This document shows positions 11,573-21,797 of a stretch of DNA of 64,000 nucleotides, piece by piece. Made by a program: the position numbers and the translations under genes. The notes under the pieces are model-generated. The model worked only from the letters and a program-made list of their open reading frames with translations. It had not been told where the DNA came from and searched no databases. The stretch spans positions 73,731,676 to 73,795,675 of the forward strand of contig CM061065.1 of NCBI GenBank assembly GCA_030762895.1, in the 5' to 3' direction. Source of the DNA: Sophora flavescens. Lineage: Eukaryota; Streptophyta; Magnoliopsida; Fabales; Fabaceae. Numbering within the stretch: position 1 is the first letter of the stretch; each line of letters begins with the position of its first letter.

Positions 11573-12256
11573 TCAGTTCTTATGAAAAAAAAAACTTTCT
11601 TTATATAGGGGTTTAGTAATGATATCCGTTAGTTGTTTAGATGTTTCCACAAACTCTAATGTGTAATCACCCTTTTGAACATGATCTTTATTGAAGTGAT
11701 GCCTAATCTCAATGTGTTTAGTTCTTGAGTGATATACATGATTCTTTGTGAGGCTTATGGCATTGGTGTTGTCATATTTGATAGGTACTGTATTAAGCTT
11801 AATGCCACAGTCATTCAATTGTTGTTTCATCCAAATGATTTGTGCACAACAACTTCCCGCTGCAACATATTCCGCTTCCGCGGTGGATAAAGCCACACTT
11901 GCTTGTTTCTTTCTATGCCAAGAAACTAAGGCATTTCCTGATAAGTGGCAAGTTCCACTAGTACTTTTTCGGTCCAATTTTCAACCCGCAAAATCAGAAT
12001 CTGAATATCCAATTAGGGTGCAGTCAGCCTCTTCAAGATACCATAAACCCATATTTTGTGTGCCAATGAGGTATCTCATTATGCATTTTACCACGGTGAG
12101 ATGTGATTCTTTTGGGTTTGATTGAAAACATGCACACATGCAAACACTAAATATAATGTTAGGATGACTAGCAGTAAGGTAGAGAAGGGATCCGACCATG
12201 CCTCTATACTTACTTACGTCGACTGACTTACCATCTTCATCCTTGTCAGATAACAA
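11573..12256 (-). pseudogene. Copia C2 RNase H
   Basis: The minus strand shows YRGMVGSLLYLTASHPNI, the YSDSDFAG motif near 11990, then DRKSTSGTCHLSGNALVSWHRKKQ, STAEAEYVAAGSCCAQIIWM and the final HIEIRHHF and LTDIITKPL motifs. All standard plant Copia RNase H blocks are present. A stop at about 11978-11980 separates the two halves, and the frame differs from the RT upstream, so a frameshift lies near 12220-12260. Confidence 0.88.
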
Positions 12257-13095
12257 GATGTACTCATGGGAGTGGATAGTTCCTTTGAATTGTTCATCCC
12301 AAACCTTTTGAGCAGCTCTTTACAATACTTGGATTGATTGATAAATGTAACTTCCTTTGCTTGCTTAATTTGCAATCCAAGAAAGTAATTGAGCTCTCCT
12401 ATCATTGACATTTCAAATTCACTTTGCATAGATTTAGAAAATTCGTTGCACAAAGCATCGTTAGTTGAACCAAATATAATGTCATCCACAGAAATTTGCA
12501 CAAGTAAGATGTCATGCCTTTTATTTTTGACAAAAAGAGTGGTATCAACTTTTCCTCTTTGAAAATCATTTTCCAACAAAAATTTGCTGAAACGCTCGTA
12601 CCAAGCTCTAGGAGCTTGTTCCAAACCATATAAAGCTCTTTTCAATTTGAAAACATGATTTGGAAATTCAAAATTTGAAAAACCCGGAGGTTGATCCACA
12701 TAAACTTCCTCTTGTATAAACCCATTTAGAAAAGCGCTCTTAACATCCATTTTAAAAAGTTTGAAATCCATGATGCAAGTAAATGCAAGAAGCATGCGAA
12801 TAACCTCTAATCTAGCTACGGGAGTATAGGTTTCATCAAAGTCTATGCCTTATTGTTGATTGTTTCTCTTTGGAACAAGCCTAGCTTTGTTTCTAGTGTT
12901 TATTCCATTTTGATCTAGCTTGTTACGAAAGACCCATTTAGTTCCAATGACTAATTGGTTTTTAGATTTAGGGACCAATTCCCAAACATCATTTCTTTCA
13001 AATTGGTTTAGCTCCATTTGCATAGCAAGAGTCCAATGTTCATCTACTATATCCTCATCAACATTTTTAGGTTCAATTTGAGATACAAAGGCCAT
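12214..13095 (-). pseudogene. Copia C2 reverse transcriptase (RVT_2)
   Basis: The minus strand begins with HWTLAMQMELNQFERNDVWELV and GTKWVFRNKLDQNG, then a stop at 12850-12852, and then FKMDVKSAFLNGFIQEEVYV, LYGLEQAPRAWYERF and VDDIIFGSTND. The VDD catalytic block at about 12480-12500 is intact. Apart from the stop it stays in one frame with integrase. Confidence 0.9.
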
Positions 13096-13191
13096 AAAAT
13101 GACAAGCATGATTAAGAGAGTTTCGAGTTGTTACCCATTTAGAGATATCACCTATAATATTATCAAGAGGATGGTATCTAGAAGTTCTCCA

Positions 13192-14121
13192 TTATCTTGG
13201 AAGATCTAAATGAGGTGCCTCTTCTTCTTGTTCTTCTTCTTCTTGTGGAGGTGTTTGATCTACTTTGTCTTTCTCTTGAGTTCTTTTCTCCTCAAGATAA
13301 GTGTTACCCAAAATTTCTGCAAGATCATCAACACTTTCTTCCACTATAACCTTAAGGTTAGCCTCATCAAAAGATATATGTACGGATTCTTCAATGGTCA
13401 TTGTTCCCTTGTTATAAATTCTAAAGGCCTTACTCGTATTGGAATATTCAAGGAATATGCCTTCATCAGCTTTAGCATCAAATTTATCAAGGTTATCTTT
13501 ACCATTATTTAAAACAAAGCACATACATCTGAATACGTGAAAGTGGGAGATGTTAGGCTTCCTTCCCTTGTAAATTTCATAGGGCGTCTGTTTCATAATA
13601 GGTCTTATGAGGACTCTATTCATCACATAGCATGCAGTGTTCACCGCATCTGGCCAAAAATACTTAGGAAGGTTGGTCTCATTGACCATCGTCCTCACTA
13701 GCTCTACTAGAGAACGATTTTTCCTTTCCACCACCCCATTTTGTCGGGGAGTCCTTGGTGAGGAAAAATTGTGCCCAATGCCATTTTCAACACATAAAAC
13801 CTCAAATGACTTGTTTTGAAACTCACCACCATGATCACTTCGGATAGTTACAATGTTTAATCCCGTCTCGTTTTATATAACCATGGAAAGTTTCCGAAAG
13901 GCATCAAAAGCATCATTTTTGTGAGAAATGAACAAGGTCCATGTATATCGAGAATAGTCATCCACAATGACAAGTCCATAGTAATTACCACCAAAGCTCA
14001 TAGTTCTAGAAGGTCCAAATAAATCCATGTGTAAAAGCTGTAAAGGCTGGTTTGTAGAAACAACGTTTTTAGATTTAAAAGATCCCTTTACTTGTTTTCC
14101 TTTTTGACAAGCGTCACACAT
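13192..14121 (-). pseudogene. Copia C2 integrase core
   Basis: Minus-strand motifs in order: CDACQKGKQVKGSFKSK, HMDLFGPSRT with the first Asp, VIVDDYSRYTWTLFI, then an in-frame stop near 13873, a region with IRSDHGGEF (second Asp) near 13840, and VERKNRSLVELVRTMVNET with the catalytic Glu near 13730. The tail FRCMCFVLNNGKDNLDKFDAK and GIFLEYSN leads to a Glu-rich linker that ends at a stop at 13192-13194. Confidence 0.88.
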
Positions 14122-14130
14122 TTTATCTTT

Positions 14131-14430
14131 TTAAAAATGGAGCTTTGTTAAACCAATTACTAGGTCCTTGCGAACCAATCTATTTAGATGGTTCATGTGA
14201 ACATGAGCCATCCTCCTATGCCATAACCAAGTTTCATCCTCTTTACTAATTAGACAACATGCATCATTTGAAGGTAGATCATCTAAGCAAACCATATAGA
14301 TATTTCCAATTATTTGGTCAATTAGTTTAGTCTGATTAATAGCATTCATAACCTTGCATTTAGTATTGTCAAACACAAGATTATAACCTTTATCACTTAG
14401 TTGACTTATATTAAGCAAGTTATGTTTCAA
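14131..14430 (-). pseudogene. Copia C2 pre-integrase (zinc-binding) domain
   Basis: The minus strand shows KHNLLNISQLSDKGYNLVF, then LWHRRMAHVHMNHLNRL, the HX3-4HXnCX2C zinc site of the GAG_pre-integrs domain, finished by CDACQKG in the next segment after a stop near 14128. It lies between protease and integrase as expected. Confidence 0.85.
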
Positions 14431-14439
14431 ACCTTCAAC

Positions 14440-14625
14440 ATAGAGAACATTTTCTACGGTAGGATAAGGACTTTACCAACAGTCCCAATTCCTAAGATTC
14501 TACCTTTGTTGTTATCACCATAGAAGACACATCCACCTTTCTTTAGTGTGAGGGAGGAAAACATGTTTTTATCTCCTGTCATGTGCTTGGAGCATCCGCT
14601 ATTAAGATACCAGTTTGAGCTCTTT
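14440..14625 (-). pseudogene. Copia C2 protease region
   Basis: The minus strand contains SGCSKHMTGDKNMFSSL, the motif right after the retropepsin D-S-G site in plant Copia, followed by GDNNKGRILGIGTVGK. A one-base frameshift near 14460-14475 separates it from the pre-integrase domain. The protease would cut the polyprotein. Confidence 0.75.
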
Positions 14626-14652
14626 GCTTTCAAGCATACCTACAAAACAGAT

Positions 14653-15123
14653 TCAGTTTTTAACTTTTGGTACCCAAATCATGTTGGGTCCATGAGAGTT
14701 AGTCTTGGGCACATTGCCCTTTTTTACCCACACTTTCTTGCCCTTTGAATTGTTGTTCTTTCTAGTATTGCAAATAGATTCAGTATGCCCTTTTCCACCA
14801 CAATAAAAACATTTTACAAAAGGACTACTAGATTTGTTTGTTGGGCTAAAGAACCTTTTAAAAGATTTTTCATGTAACTTAGGGTGATAACCTAAACCGG
14901 CTTTATCATAGTTTCCTTTTTGTCTACTAAGAAAGATATTTAGGTTATCTCTTCCATTAGTGAATTTAGCAAGAATATCATATAAATCTTCAATTTTCAC
15001 TTTCAAAACCTTGCATTCACTACAACTAGAAACTTCATTATTTTTGTTTTCAGATGGCAACCCCATTGAAGTTCTATTCAACAAAATTTGTTTTTCTTTG
15101 ATTTCTTCTATTTCTTTATTCAA
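14653..15123 (-). pseudogene. Copia C2 gag C-terminus, second zinc knuckle
   Basis: The minus strand has a coiled, Lys/Glu-rich start, then CSECKVLKVKIEDL and the knuckle CFYCGGKGHTESIC, then MIWVPKVK leading toward the protease. It is in the same frame as pre-integrase, integrase and RT. Confidence 0.8.
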
Positions 15124-15554
15124 AGAGTCAATTTCAATTTATGACTAGAAATGGTTTTACTTGATGAAGAAATTATTTTCCTAAGACGTGTGGTTTCATC
15201 ATTTAATTCTTCACAAGCAACAAGTAATTCATTATAAGATAAATCAGGAATAGTTTCATCATCATCATCCTCATGATTGGCCATGAGACAAAGATTATCT
15301 TCTTCTTCTTCTTCATCATCGGTGTAATCTGTGTCGTTGTCATCCCATGCGATGTAGGCCTTTCTACCTTTCTTATCCCTTTGAGGTCTATTTTCCGTTC
15401 TTTCATTTTTCTTTTGAGCTAGTGGACACTCGGGACGAATGTGGCCTTTCTTTTTGCAGTTGAAGCATATTGGAGTATAGGAGTTTGTTTCTTCTTCACT
15501 TTTTTTTTGAGGGGTGAAGTTTTGACGAACTCTCCCTTTGTTCCTTAGGAAACT
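15124..15554 (-). pseudogene. Copia C2 gag, damaged middle with first zinc knuckle
   Basis: Around 15410-15475 the minus strand translates as CFNCKKKGHIRPEC, a CCHC zinc knuckle. The rest is an acidic, repeat-like stretch (Asp/Glu and Met-rich in shifted frames) around 15200-15400. Frame changes occur at both borders, so gag is broken here. Confidence 0.7.
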
Positions 15555-16397
15555 TTAGAATTTTCGGACCATCAAGCTCAAATTCTCATCTCCATCATCA
15601 AGTCCTTCAAGCTCATCAAATTCGCCATCTTCATCAATGAATTTATTCATACTTGCCTTAAGAGCAAGCCCCTTTTTCTTCTTGTCGTCGTTTTCTTTAC
15701 TTTCAGTGAGGCGATTCAGCTCTAGTTCATGTTCATGTAATTTACCAAAGAAAGTAGCCAAAGACATAGAAGACAAATCCCTTGACTCAGAAATAGCAGT
15801 TACTTTGGGTTGCTAACTTCTATTTAGACATCTAAAAATTTTATTTATTAAATCTTCATTTGAAAACGTTTTTCCAAGAGCCCTAAGATGATTAATTATA
15901 TGAGTGAAATGTTTTTGTATATCTTGTATGCTTTCACCCTGTTTCATCCTAAATAGCTCGTACTCATGGGTCATCGTGTTCATCCTAGCCCTTTTGACCT
16001 CGGTCGTACCTTCATGGGTCAATTGAAGGGTGTCCCACATCTCCTTGGCCGTCACGCAATTTGAGACCCTATAGAACTCATCATAGCTTAAAGCTGAAGT
16101 CATGATGTTCCTAGCTTTCAAATTGTGTTGGACCTTTTTCTTATCATCTTCGGTCTAGAGATTTATCGGTTTATCCACTGAAGCAGCATCAACTTCATGC
16201 TTGGGGACAAACGGACCATTTTCCACAGCATCCCAAATATCAATGTCAAAAGCTTCTAAAAATATTTTCATTCTTTCTTTCCAGTAACCATACCCTTCAC
16301 CATTGAAAGATGGGGGTCTGTTTATAGAAGAACTTTCGTTTAAAACATTGTTTGAAGTCATCTTTCCTCTTGAGACGATATCGTCCTTTATATTCAA
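15555..16397 (-). pseudogene. Copia C2 gag, N-terminal part
   Basis: The start ATG at 16397 lies only a few bases inside the primer site. Conserved blocks follow: RPPSFNGEGYGYWKERMKIFLEA, IWDAVENGPFVP, then after a stop near 16155 NLKARNIMTSALSYDEFYRV, AKEMWDTLQLTHEGT, FRMKQGESIQDIQKHFTHIINHLRALG and, after another stop near 15813, FFGKLHEHELELNRL. This is the UBN2-type gag of plant Copia. All segments share one frame. Confidence 0.88.
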
Positions 16398-16404
16398 CAG
16401 TTAA

Positions 16405-16416
16405 GCTCAGATGCCA
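16405..16416 (-). promoter_or_regulatory. primer binding site of Copia C2
   Basis: The minus strand reads TGGCATCTGAGC two bases inside the LTR. It resembles the initiator methionine tRNA site with two changes. Confidence 0.75.
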
Positions 16417-16418
16417 CT

Positions 16419-18018
16419 TGTTGACAAGTGACTCCAAACACAAGAGGGAGGGGGGGGGGGGGGGTGAATTATGATTTTCCAAAACATTAATAAAATCGAA
16501 ACCTTTTTGTTATTAAAAATATTTTTCGAAATGAATTAACAAAAGCGTGTGCAAGTAAAAATGATTTGTGGAAAACAAAGCGGGAAATAAAAGAGTTAAG
16601 GGTAAGAAAATTGACACGGCGATGTATCCTGGTTCGGCCACAGACTACCCACGTGGCCTACGTCCAATCCCCAAGGCAATACCACCAAGGGTTTTCACTC
16701 AATCCCTTGCCTTTAAAACAGGCGCAGCTAGAACTTTTACAATGAGAACTCTTCACAGACCAGGGACATACTACCCCCCAATGATAGAGTCTCAAAAATA
16801 CAATCAGAAAGCACTCAAAAGTACAGATATAAAACAAATTGAAGCTCAATAACAATTACCTGTATGGTGTGTATGTCTATCTCAATTAATTGATAGATAT
16901 GCAAGTGTAAGAGTCTGAGTGTGATATAGAGTTGTGTTCAAGAGTATAGAAGGCTTAGAGAAAATGATCAGAAATTTCGTTCAGGTGTTGTGTGTTTTTC
17001 TGTGTGTTTAGACCAATATATATCTCTTTGAAGCTTAGGTCAAAACTCTTGAATACTCATTTTTCTCGAGCCATTATCGATTATTAGAAAATCATAATCG
17101 ATTATTTTAACCAAAGTCAAAAGGCACATGAAGAAACAGTCAGGACATAATCGATTACATAGTCTCGGTGAAAAAGCTCAGACTGAATCAACTAAGCATA
17201 GTCGATTAACCTAATTGATTATGAAGCCTCTGAATTTTGATCAGAAAAGTAATAATTGATTTTTACAATACCATAATCGATTATAGTTCAAATTTTAAAA
17301 TCAACGGCTAAGATAGAATCAAATCTCCATTAAAGCACATTTAAGCCATTTAAAAACTGAGTTTAAAACGTGTTGAAAATATACATAATCGATTACCGTA
17401 ATCAATTATGATAGTTTAAATTTTGAACTTTCAACAGGAAACGGCTCTATCATTTAAAGACTCAATTAATCATAATTAAGAGCTGAATAATCGATTACCT
17501 TAATCTATTATCCCTGTTCGAATTTTGAATCTAAAAAACCTGACAGCTCTGTTATTTGGGAAACTCATTTAAGCACATTTAGGAGCTGTATAATCGATTA
17601 CTATAATCGATTATCCTTCGAGTATAATGGTTTTTTAAAATCTTTGAAAATATTTTAAGGTCTTAAAAAGATGTGGTAAAATTAATTTCGAAGACCTTTT
17701 TCAAAACAGATTTTTGTGTGTGTGTGTGTGTGTGATTTATTTTACTTTTGAGAGACACACACCTATTTACAGTTTATCTAAAACAAACAATACAGTAAAA
17801 GAAAATTTCCCTTTTTAACCACTGTTTTTGTTTGTTCGGTCATTTCCACGCTGTTTGCAATTTGATCCTCTTAGCTTTGGATTTTGCGTGTTGGTCCTTT
17901 CAACGCTTTTTGCAATTTGATCCTTTCATTTTTGGATTTTGCGTGTTGATCCTTGGACTTGAAATTCCCCTTTTGCTCATCATCAAAACCAAAATAACTG
18001 TCAAGGCATATATCCACA
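16419..18018 (-). repeat. Copia C2 5' LTR
   Basis: 1600 bp, starting TGTTGACAAGTGACTCC next to the PBS and ending at the second CAACA target copy. It has the same palindromes (17070-17610), the poly-G run near 16450-16464 and a (TG)n microsatellite near 17716-17732. Confidence 0.9.
17070..17615. repeat. TAATCGATTA palindrome cluster, C2 5' LTR
   Basis: This is the matching cluster in the other LTR. Some copies differ by point changes such as TAATTGATTA. Confidence 0.85.
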
Positions 18019-18960
18019 CAACACTCAGCCAATCAACATCATCAATAACAACAGCCAACAACATTCTCATAACATCATCATTAATAAACCAATGGCATTC
18101 AACATTGCAATATTCATCAGTATACACTATTTGGCATATAACATCATAGCAATCTAAAAACTATAACAAAGATGCATATCAACTAACAATCAAAGAAATT
18201 AATCCATACAACCAAATAGAACATGGCATTGACAACAGTTTAGGCATAATCGTTGATAACATCTAACATTCATAACAGATAATCAAACAACGGGGTCATG
18301 GGAACCCCTCATCATACGTTACCCATTTTCCTAAAGAATACACTATCCTTCTCCCCATACCTGGTATGAAGATTCCACAACAAAACACTAAACGACAACC
18401 AATGAGTTCCCCTTGAGCGGCTCAGTCAGCTTCCAAGTCTTGGTCAAACAAGAGCATTAACCAATTAGTTCCAAAATCTCAATAATAGAGAGGAAACTAA
18501 AATATGAGAAACCGTTACATATACCAATTTGGCACAGACGAACTAGACGTCCACAAGTCTCCAAAGCTCCAACAATGCAATAGGTTTAGAGAAAATAGGG
18601 AGGAAAGGGTTTGCTGCCGCACTAAGGTTTCTGTTTGTGCCAAAATAGGGTTTATGAGGAAACCCTCAGTTACTGTTCTCTTTTTAAAGGCACAGACCCG
18701 AGCACGCTCATTCTCCTCCTTGAGAACGAGTATTCTCAACTTAGTGCCTACGAGATGCGGTTTGCCCTTGAGCACGACCGTGCTCAACTTAGTCCAACAA
18801 GCATGGTCGTGCTCTCTATTAAGCACGGCTGTGCTTGTGACTCAGACAGTCACAAGACACAAGACTAAGAAAGGGATTTTCCACCTAAAACCCCACTTAG
18901 CCCACTCTAACCCAAACAAGGCATACACAAAAGCACTTATACGAAAAACGGGGTGTTACA
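18019..18960 (-). repeat. element A 3' LTR, proximal part
   Basis: It begins with the second CAACA target copy and ends at GGGGTGTTACA, the inverse of the LTR start TGTAACACCCC. With 7521-9051 it makes an LTR of about 2.47 kb. The open stretches inside it are not coding: they show no family motif and overlap on both strands. Confidence 0.8.
18770..18836. repeat. second cluster of GAGCACG..CGTGCTC palindromes
   Basis: 18770-18785 reads GAGCACGACCGTGCTC, 18801-18814 is a half-degenerate copy and 18821-18836 has arms AAGCAC/GTGCTT. They belong to the same LTR as the cluster at 8729-8815, separated only by the Copia C2 insertion. Confidence 0.75.
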
Positions 18961-18975
18961 ACTCCACCCCCTTAT
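18961..18975 (-). promoter_or_regulatory. polypurine tract of element A
   Basis: On the minus strand a run ATAAGGGGGTGGAGT directly precedes the LTR start TGTAACACC. It is the plus-strand primer site. Confidence 0.8.
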
Positions 18976-18977
18976 AA

Positions 18978-18997
18978 AAATTTCGTCCTCGAAATTT
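18978..18997 (-). other. stem-loop between pol stop and polypurine tract
   Basis: Perfect 8-bp arms AAATTTCG and CGAAATTT enclose an AGGA loop (minus-strand sense). The same structure occurs at 49313-49332 and, with one mismatch, at 25126-25145 in two other Gypsy elements. See findings. Confidence 0.7.
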
Positions 18998-20014
18998 CTA
19001 CTTACCTCGATCAAAAAGGTGCGGATATGACTCCATCATCTTGCTTTCCAGCTCCCACATTGCACTTTCCTCAGTAGCCCTACTCCAAACGACCTTGACC
19101 AAGGGAGTCTCCTTGCCTCTAAGCTGCTTCACCCTCCTATCCTCGACTAGAAGGGGTAATACCTCAAAAGTCAAGTTCTCTTTTAACTGTATGGTATCGG
19201 GTACTATCACGTGACTAGGGTCATGAACGTACTTTCTGAGTTGAGACACATGAAAGTCACTGTGAAGGTTGGACAATGGCGGTAAGGCTATTTGGTAGGT
19301 GACTTTGCCGACTCTTTTCAAAATTTGGTAATGATCAATGAATCTAGGAGTAAGTTTCTTCGCTTTCATCACTCTACCAACCCCAGTTGTCGGGGTAACC
19401 TTCAAGAACACATGGTCACCTTCCTGGAATTCGAGCGCCTTCCTCCTTTTGTCATGGTAGCTCTTTTACCTACTCTGTGCCACTTTCATCTTTTACTGAA
19501 TCATCCTCACTTTATCCATGGTTTCTTGCACTATTTCTGGCCCTAACACAACACTATCACCAGGTTCACTCCAACACAAGGGTGTCCTACATCTCTTCCC
19601 TTAAAGAGCTTCATAAGGTGCCATCCCAATACTGGAATGGAAACTATTGTTGTAGGTAAACTCTATCAGGGGCAAAAACTTGTCCCAACTTCCCGACTGT
19701 TCTACCACACAAGCTCTAAGCAAGTCCTCTAAGGACTGGATGGTTCTCTCAGACTGACCATCAGTCTGTCGGTGATAAGCTAAACTTAGCCTAAGCTCGG
19801 TTCCTAAAGCCTCTTGGAAACTATTCCAAAACCTAGAGGTAAATCTTGGGTCTCTATCTGACACTATGCTAGAAGGTACACCATGTAGCCTGACTATCTC
19901 TTTGATGTACAACTGAGCTAACTTTTCCAAAGGATATTCTATGTTCATAGGGATGAAATGGACGGACTTAGTCAGTATATCAACAACAACCCATATTGGC
20001 ACCTGGGTGCACAC
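18998..20014 (-). pseudogene. Gypsy A integrase core and chromodomain-like C-terminus
   Basis: In minus-strand order: a zinc-finger fragment ending SVHPGA is joined directly to PIWVVVDILTKSVHFIP, so the first part of the core with its first catalytic Asp region is lost. Then follow SSIVSDRDPRFTSRFW with the second Asp, TDGQSERTIQSLEDLLRA with the catalytic Glu, and EFTYNNSFHSSIGMAPYEAL. After stops near 19600 and 19500 come the C-terminal part (LHSDFHVSQLRKYV) and a chromodomain-like tail (LVKVVWSRA, MWELESKM, YPHLF) ending near 18998. Such chromodomains steer insertion to heterochromatin. Confidence 0.82.
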
Positions 20015-20171
20015 TCAGTCCACTCATATGTCCTTCTTCAAGGATCAACTTTCTAAGCTCCGGGACGTTTGGTATACAGACTCTATCTTTGAACCTCAAC
20101 ACTCCATCACTCCCGTCCTTAAAACTAAGGTTTCCACCATGAGCGAGCAACTCTCTCTGGTCTAAGAGAAA

Positions 20172-20852
20172 CTAATATTTCTTCTGACCCTTTCTAACTT
20201 GATCCATCAAACTGTTGGTAACCTTCAAGGTTCTAAGACTAATGCTCTTAGGGGTAACTTCCCAAGATAAACTCAGGTCTTTAAACTCCTCAATCAGATC
20301 CATCTCCCTAACCATCAAAGCGGAGACGTGCAAGGTTTTCCTACTTAAGGCATCTGCCACCACTTTGGCCTATCCTGGGTGGTAGGTTAGATCAAACTCA
20401 TAATCCTTTTAAAACTCCATCCACCTACGCTGCTTCAATTTCAACTCCTTCTGATCAAAGAGATACTTCAAACTCTTATGATTACTAAAGACCTCAAACT
20501 TTGCTCCATAAAGGTAATGCCTCCAGATCTTTAAGGAAAATACCACGACTCCTAATTCTATGTCATTTGTAGGGTATTACTTCTCATGGGTTTCCAACTT
20601 CCTAGAAGCATAAGCCACTACCTTACCATCTTGCATCAACACTCCACCTAAATCTTGCTTCGATGCACCACAATACACTACAAAATGTTTATTAGGATCT
20701 GGCAAAACTATCACTGGTGCTGATGTCAACCTATCCTTAAGGGTTTGGAAACTCTCTTCACACTTAGAGTCCCACACAAACAACTGTCCCTTCTTGCTGA
20801 GACGGGTTAAGGGTAAAGCTAACTTAGAGAAACCTTCTATCTTCGAGAACAT
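20172..20852 (-). pseudogene. Gypsy A RNase H region
   Basis: The minus strand shows the post-RT block (SKIEGFSKLALPLTRLSKKG), the RNase H start (FVVYCGASKQDLGGVLMQDG with YASRKL) and, after stops near 20577 and 20390, the HPG and VVADALSRK tether motif before the integrase zinc finger. The upstream RT motif block ends in KTAFR and is joined straight to this region, so the RT palm is gone. Confidence 0.8.
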
Positions 20853-21418
20853 ATCCTAAACGCTGTCTTAGGGATGTCCTCAGACTTAACCCAGATCTGA
20901 TGGTACCCTGACCTCAAATCTATCTTCGAGAAGATGCAAGCGTCTATCAACTGGTCCATAAGATCATCAATCCTAGGGAGGGGATACCGATTCTTAATGG
21001 TCACCTTGTTGAGCTGTCGATAGTCGACACATAACCTCATACTGCCACCCTTCTTCTTTACTAGCAACACTGGCACTCCCCATGGGGATACGCTAGGCCT
21101 AATAAACTGCTTCTGGATCAAATCCTCCATCTGTTTCTTCAACTCAGCTAGCTCTAGATGAGACATTCTATAGGGCGCTATGGATATTGGCCCGGTGCCA
21201 GGCACTAAGTCTTTGGTGAACTCAACATCTCTCTCAGAGGGCAAATTATAAACATCCCACAGGGACACTTCAGGAAATTCCCGCACAACAGGCACACTTC
21301 CGACATCAGGAGGGCTCTCTAATTCCAGGGAAGACAACATCATGTACACTTGGGCCTCGTCCTTCATCGAAGCCTTGACTTGGTTGGCAGAGAGAAAGGT
21401 CGGATTCTTAGACTCCAC
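20837..21418 (-). pseudogene. Gypsy A reverse transcriptase, N-terminal part only
   Basis: The minus strand shows the region before RT (REFPEV, EVEF-like and APYRM motifs), then SPWGVPVLLVKKKGGSMRLC, VDYRQLNKVTIKNRYPLPRIDDL and FSKIDLRSGYHQI, ending at DIPKTAFR. These are RT blocks 1-4. The catalytic FIDD block and thumb that should follow are deleted, with the frame joined near 20860 to RNase H upstream sequence. This copy cannot make active RT. Confidence 0.85.
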
Positions 21419-21591
21419 AGGAGTTCAAAAATTATGGTTTCATCAAAACAATTCAAAAGGAAGTGGTTGGAAGATAACCAGTCCAAGCCAAGAATAACAT
21501 CGAGCTGTTTTAGGGGTAAGCACACAAGGTCAACTACAAAGTTCTTATTATCGATTGATAACAGAAGAACCTTTCTAAATACAAGAAGCAC
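21364..21591 (-). pseudogene. Gypsy A protease, C-terminal part
   Basis: The minus strand holds NKNFVVDLVCLPLKQLDVILGLDWLSSN, the conserved second half of a Gypsy retropepsin. The D-S/T-G active-site half and all of gag are absent; sequence continues straight into the leader and PBS. Confidence 0.75.
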
Positions 21592-21783
21592 TCACAGGCT
21601 TCTTGGATAATCCAAGACAAACCACCAAATGCAGTAAGTCAAGCCAAAACGAAGCTATAAGCACTTAGTACCACGTAACATTGTCTATATTAAATATAGA
21701 CCATTCACACAAGAGCACATAGAAGACTCATAATAGACTGATACCACGACCTGATAGGACACACTTGCTCTAATACCACTAAA
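21592..21783 (-). promoter_or_regulatory. element A leader with primer binding site
   Basis: The minus-strand primer site TGGTATTAGAGC at 21767-21778 resembles the initiator methionine tRNA site TGGTATCAGAGC with one change, just inside the LTR end. No coding sequence is visible between it and the protease remnant, so gag has been deleted. Confidence 0.7.
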
Positions 21784-21797
21784 TGTGACACCCTCTA
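21784..21797 (-). repeat. element A 5' LTR stub
   Basis: TGTGACACCCTCTA matches the first 14 bases of the LTR at 7521. It is cut by the LTR of B4 beginning at 21798, so CTCTA (21793-21797) should be the B4 target site; its partner is lost at the other end. Confidence 0.75.

Larger units (their letters stand above)
9052..18018 (-). mobile_element. Ty1/Copia element C2, complete in structure
   Basis: Two LTRs (9052-10688 and 16419-18018) flank PBS, gag, protease, integrase, RT, RNase H and polypurine tract in Copia order on the minus strand. The exact 5-bp target duplication CAACA lies at 9047-9051 and 18019-18023. Length is 8967 bp. The reading frame is broken at several points, but most of pol still lies in one frame. 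The LTR ends share the poly-G/C signature with D and E. The gag resembles the SIRE/Maximus group by recall. Confidence 0.92.
7521..21797 (-). mobile_element. Ty3/Gypsy chromodomain element A (Tekay/Del-like), internally deleted
   Basis: On the minus strand the order is 5' LTR stub (21784-21797), PBS, protease, RT, RNase H, integrase, chromodomain-like end, polypurine tract, 3' LTR (right part 18019-18960, left part 7521-9051). LTR ends are TGTAACACCC and GGGTGTCACA. The 3' LTR is split by Copia C2. Gag, the catalytic part of RT and the integrase N-core are missing, so the copy depends on others for movement or is dead. The 5' LTR is cut after 14 bp by B4. The left flanking 5-mer GCACG (7516-7520) has no visible partner. 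Confidence 0.85.

Noticed and set aside
18504..18977. 157-codon open frame on the plus strand
   Set aside because: It crosses the LTR end and polypurine tract of element A and has a competing frame on the opposite strand; no motif.
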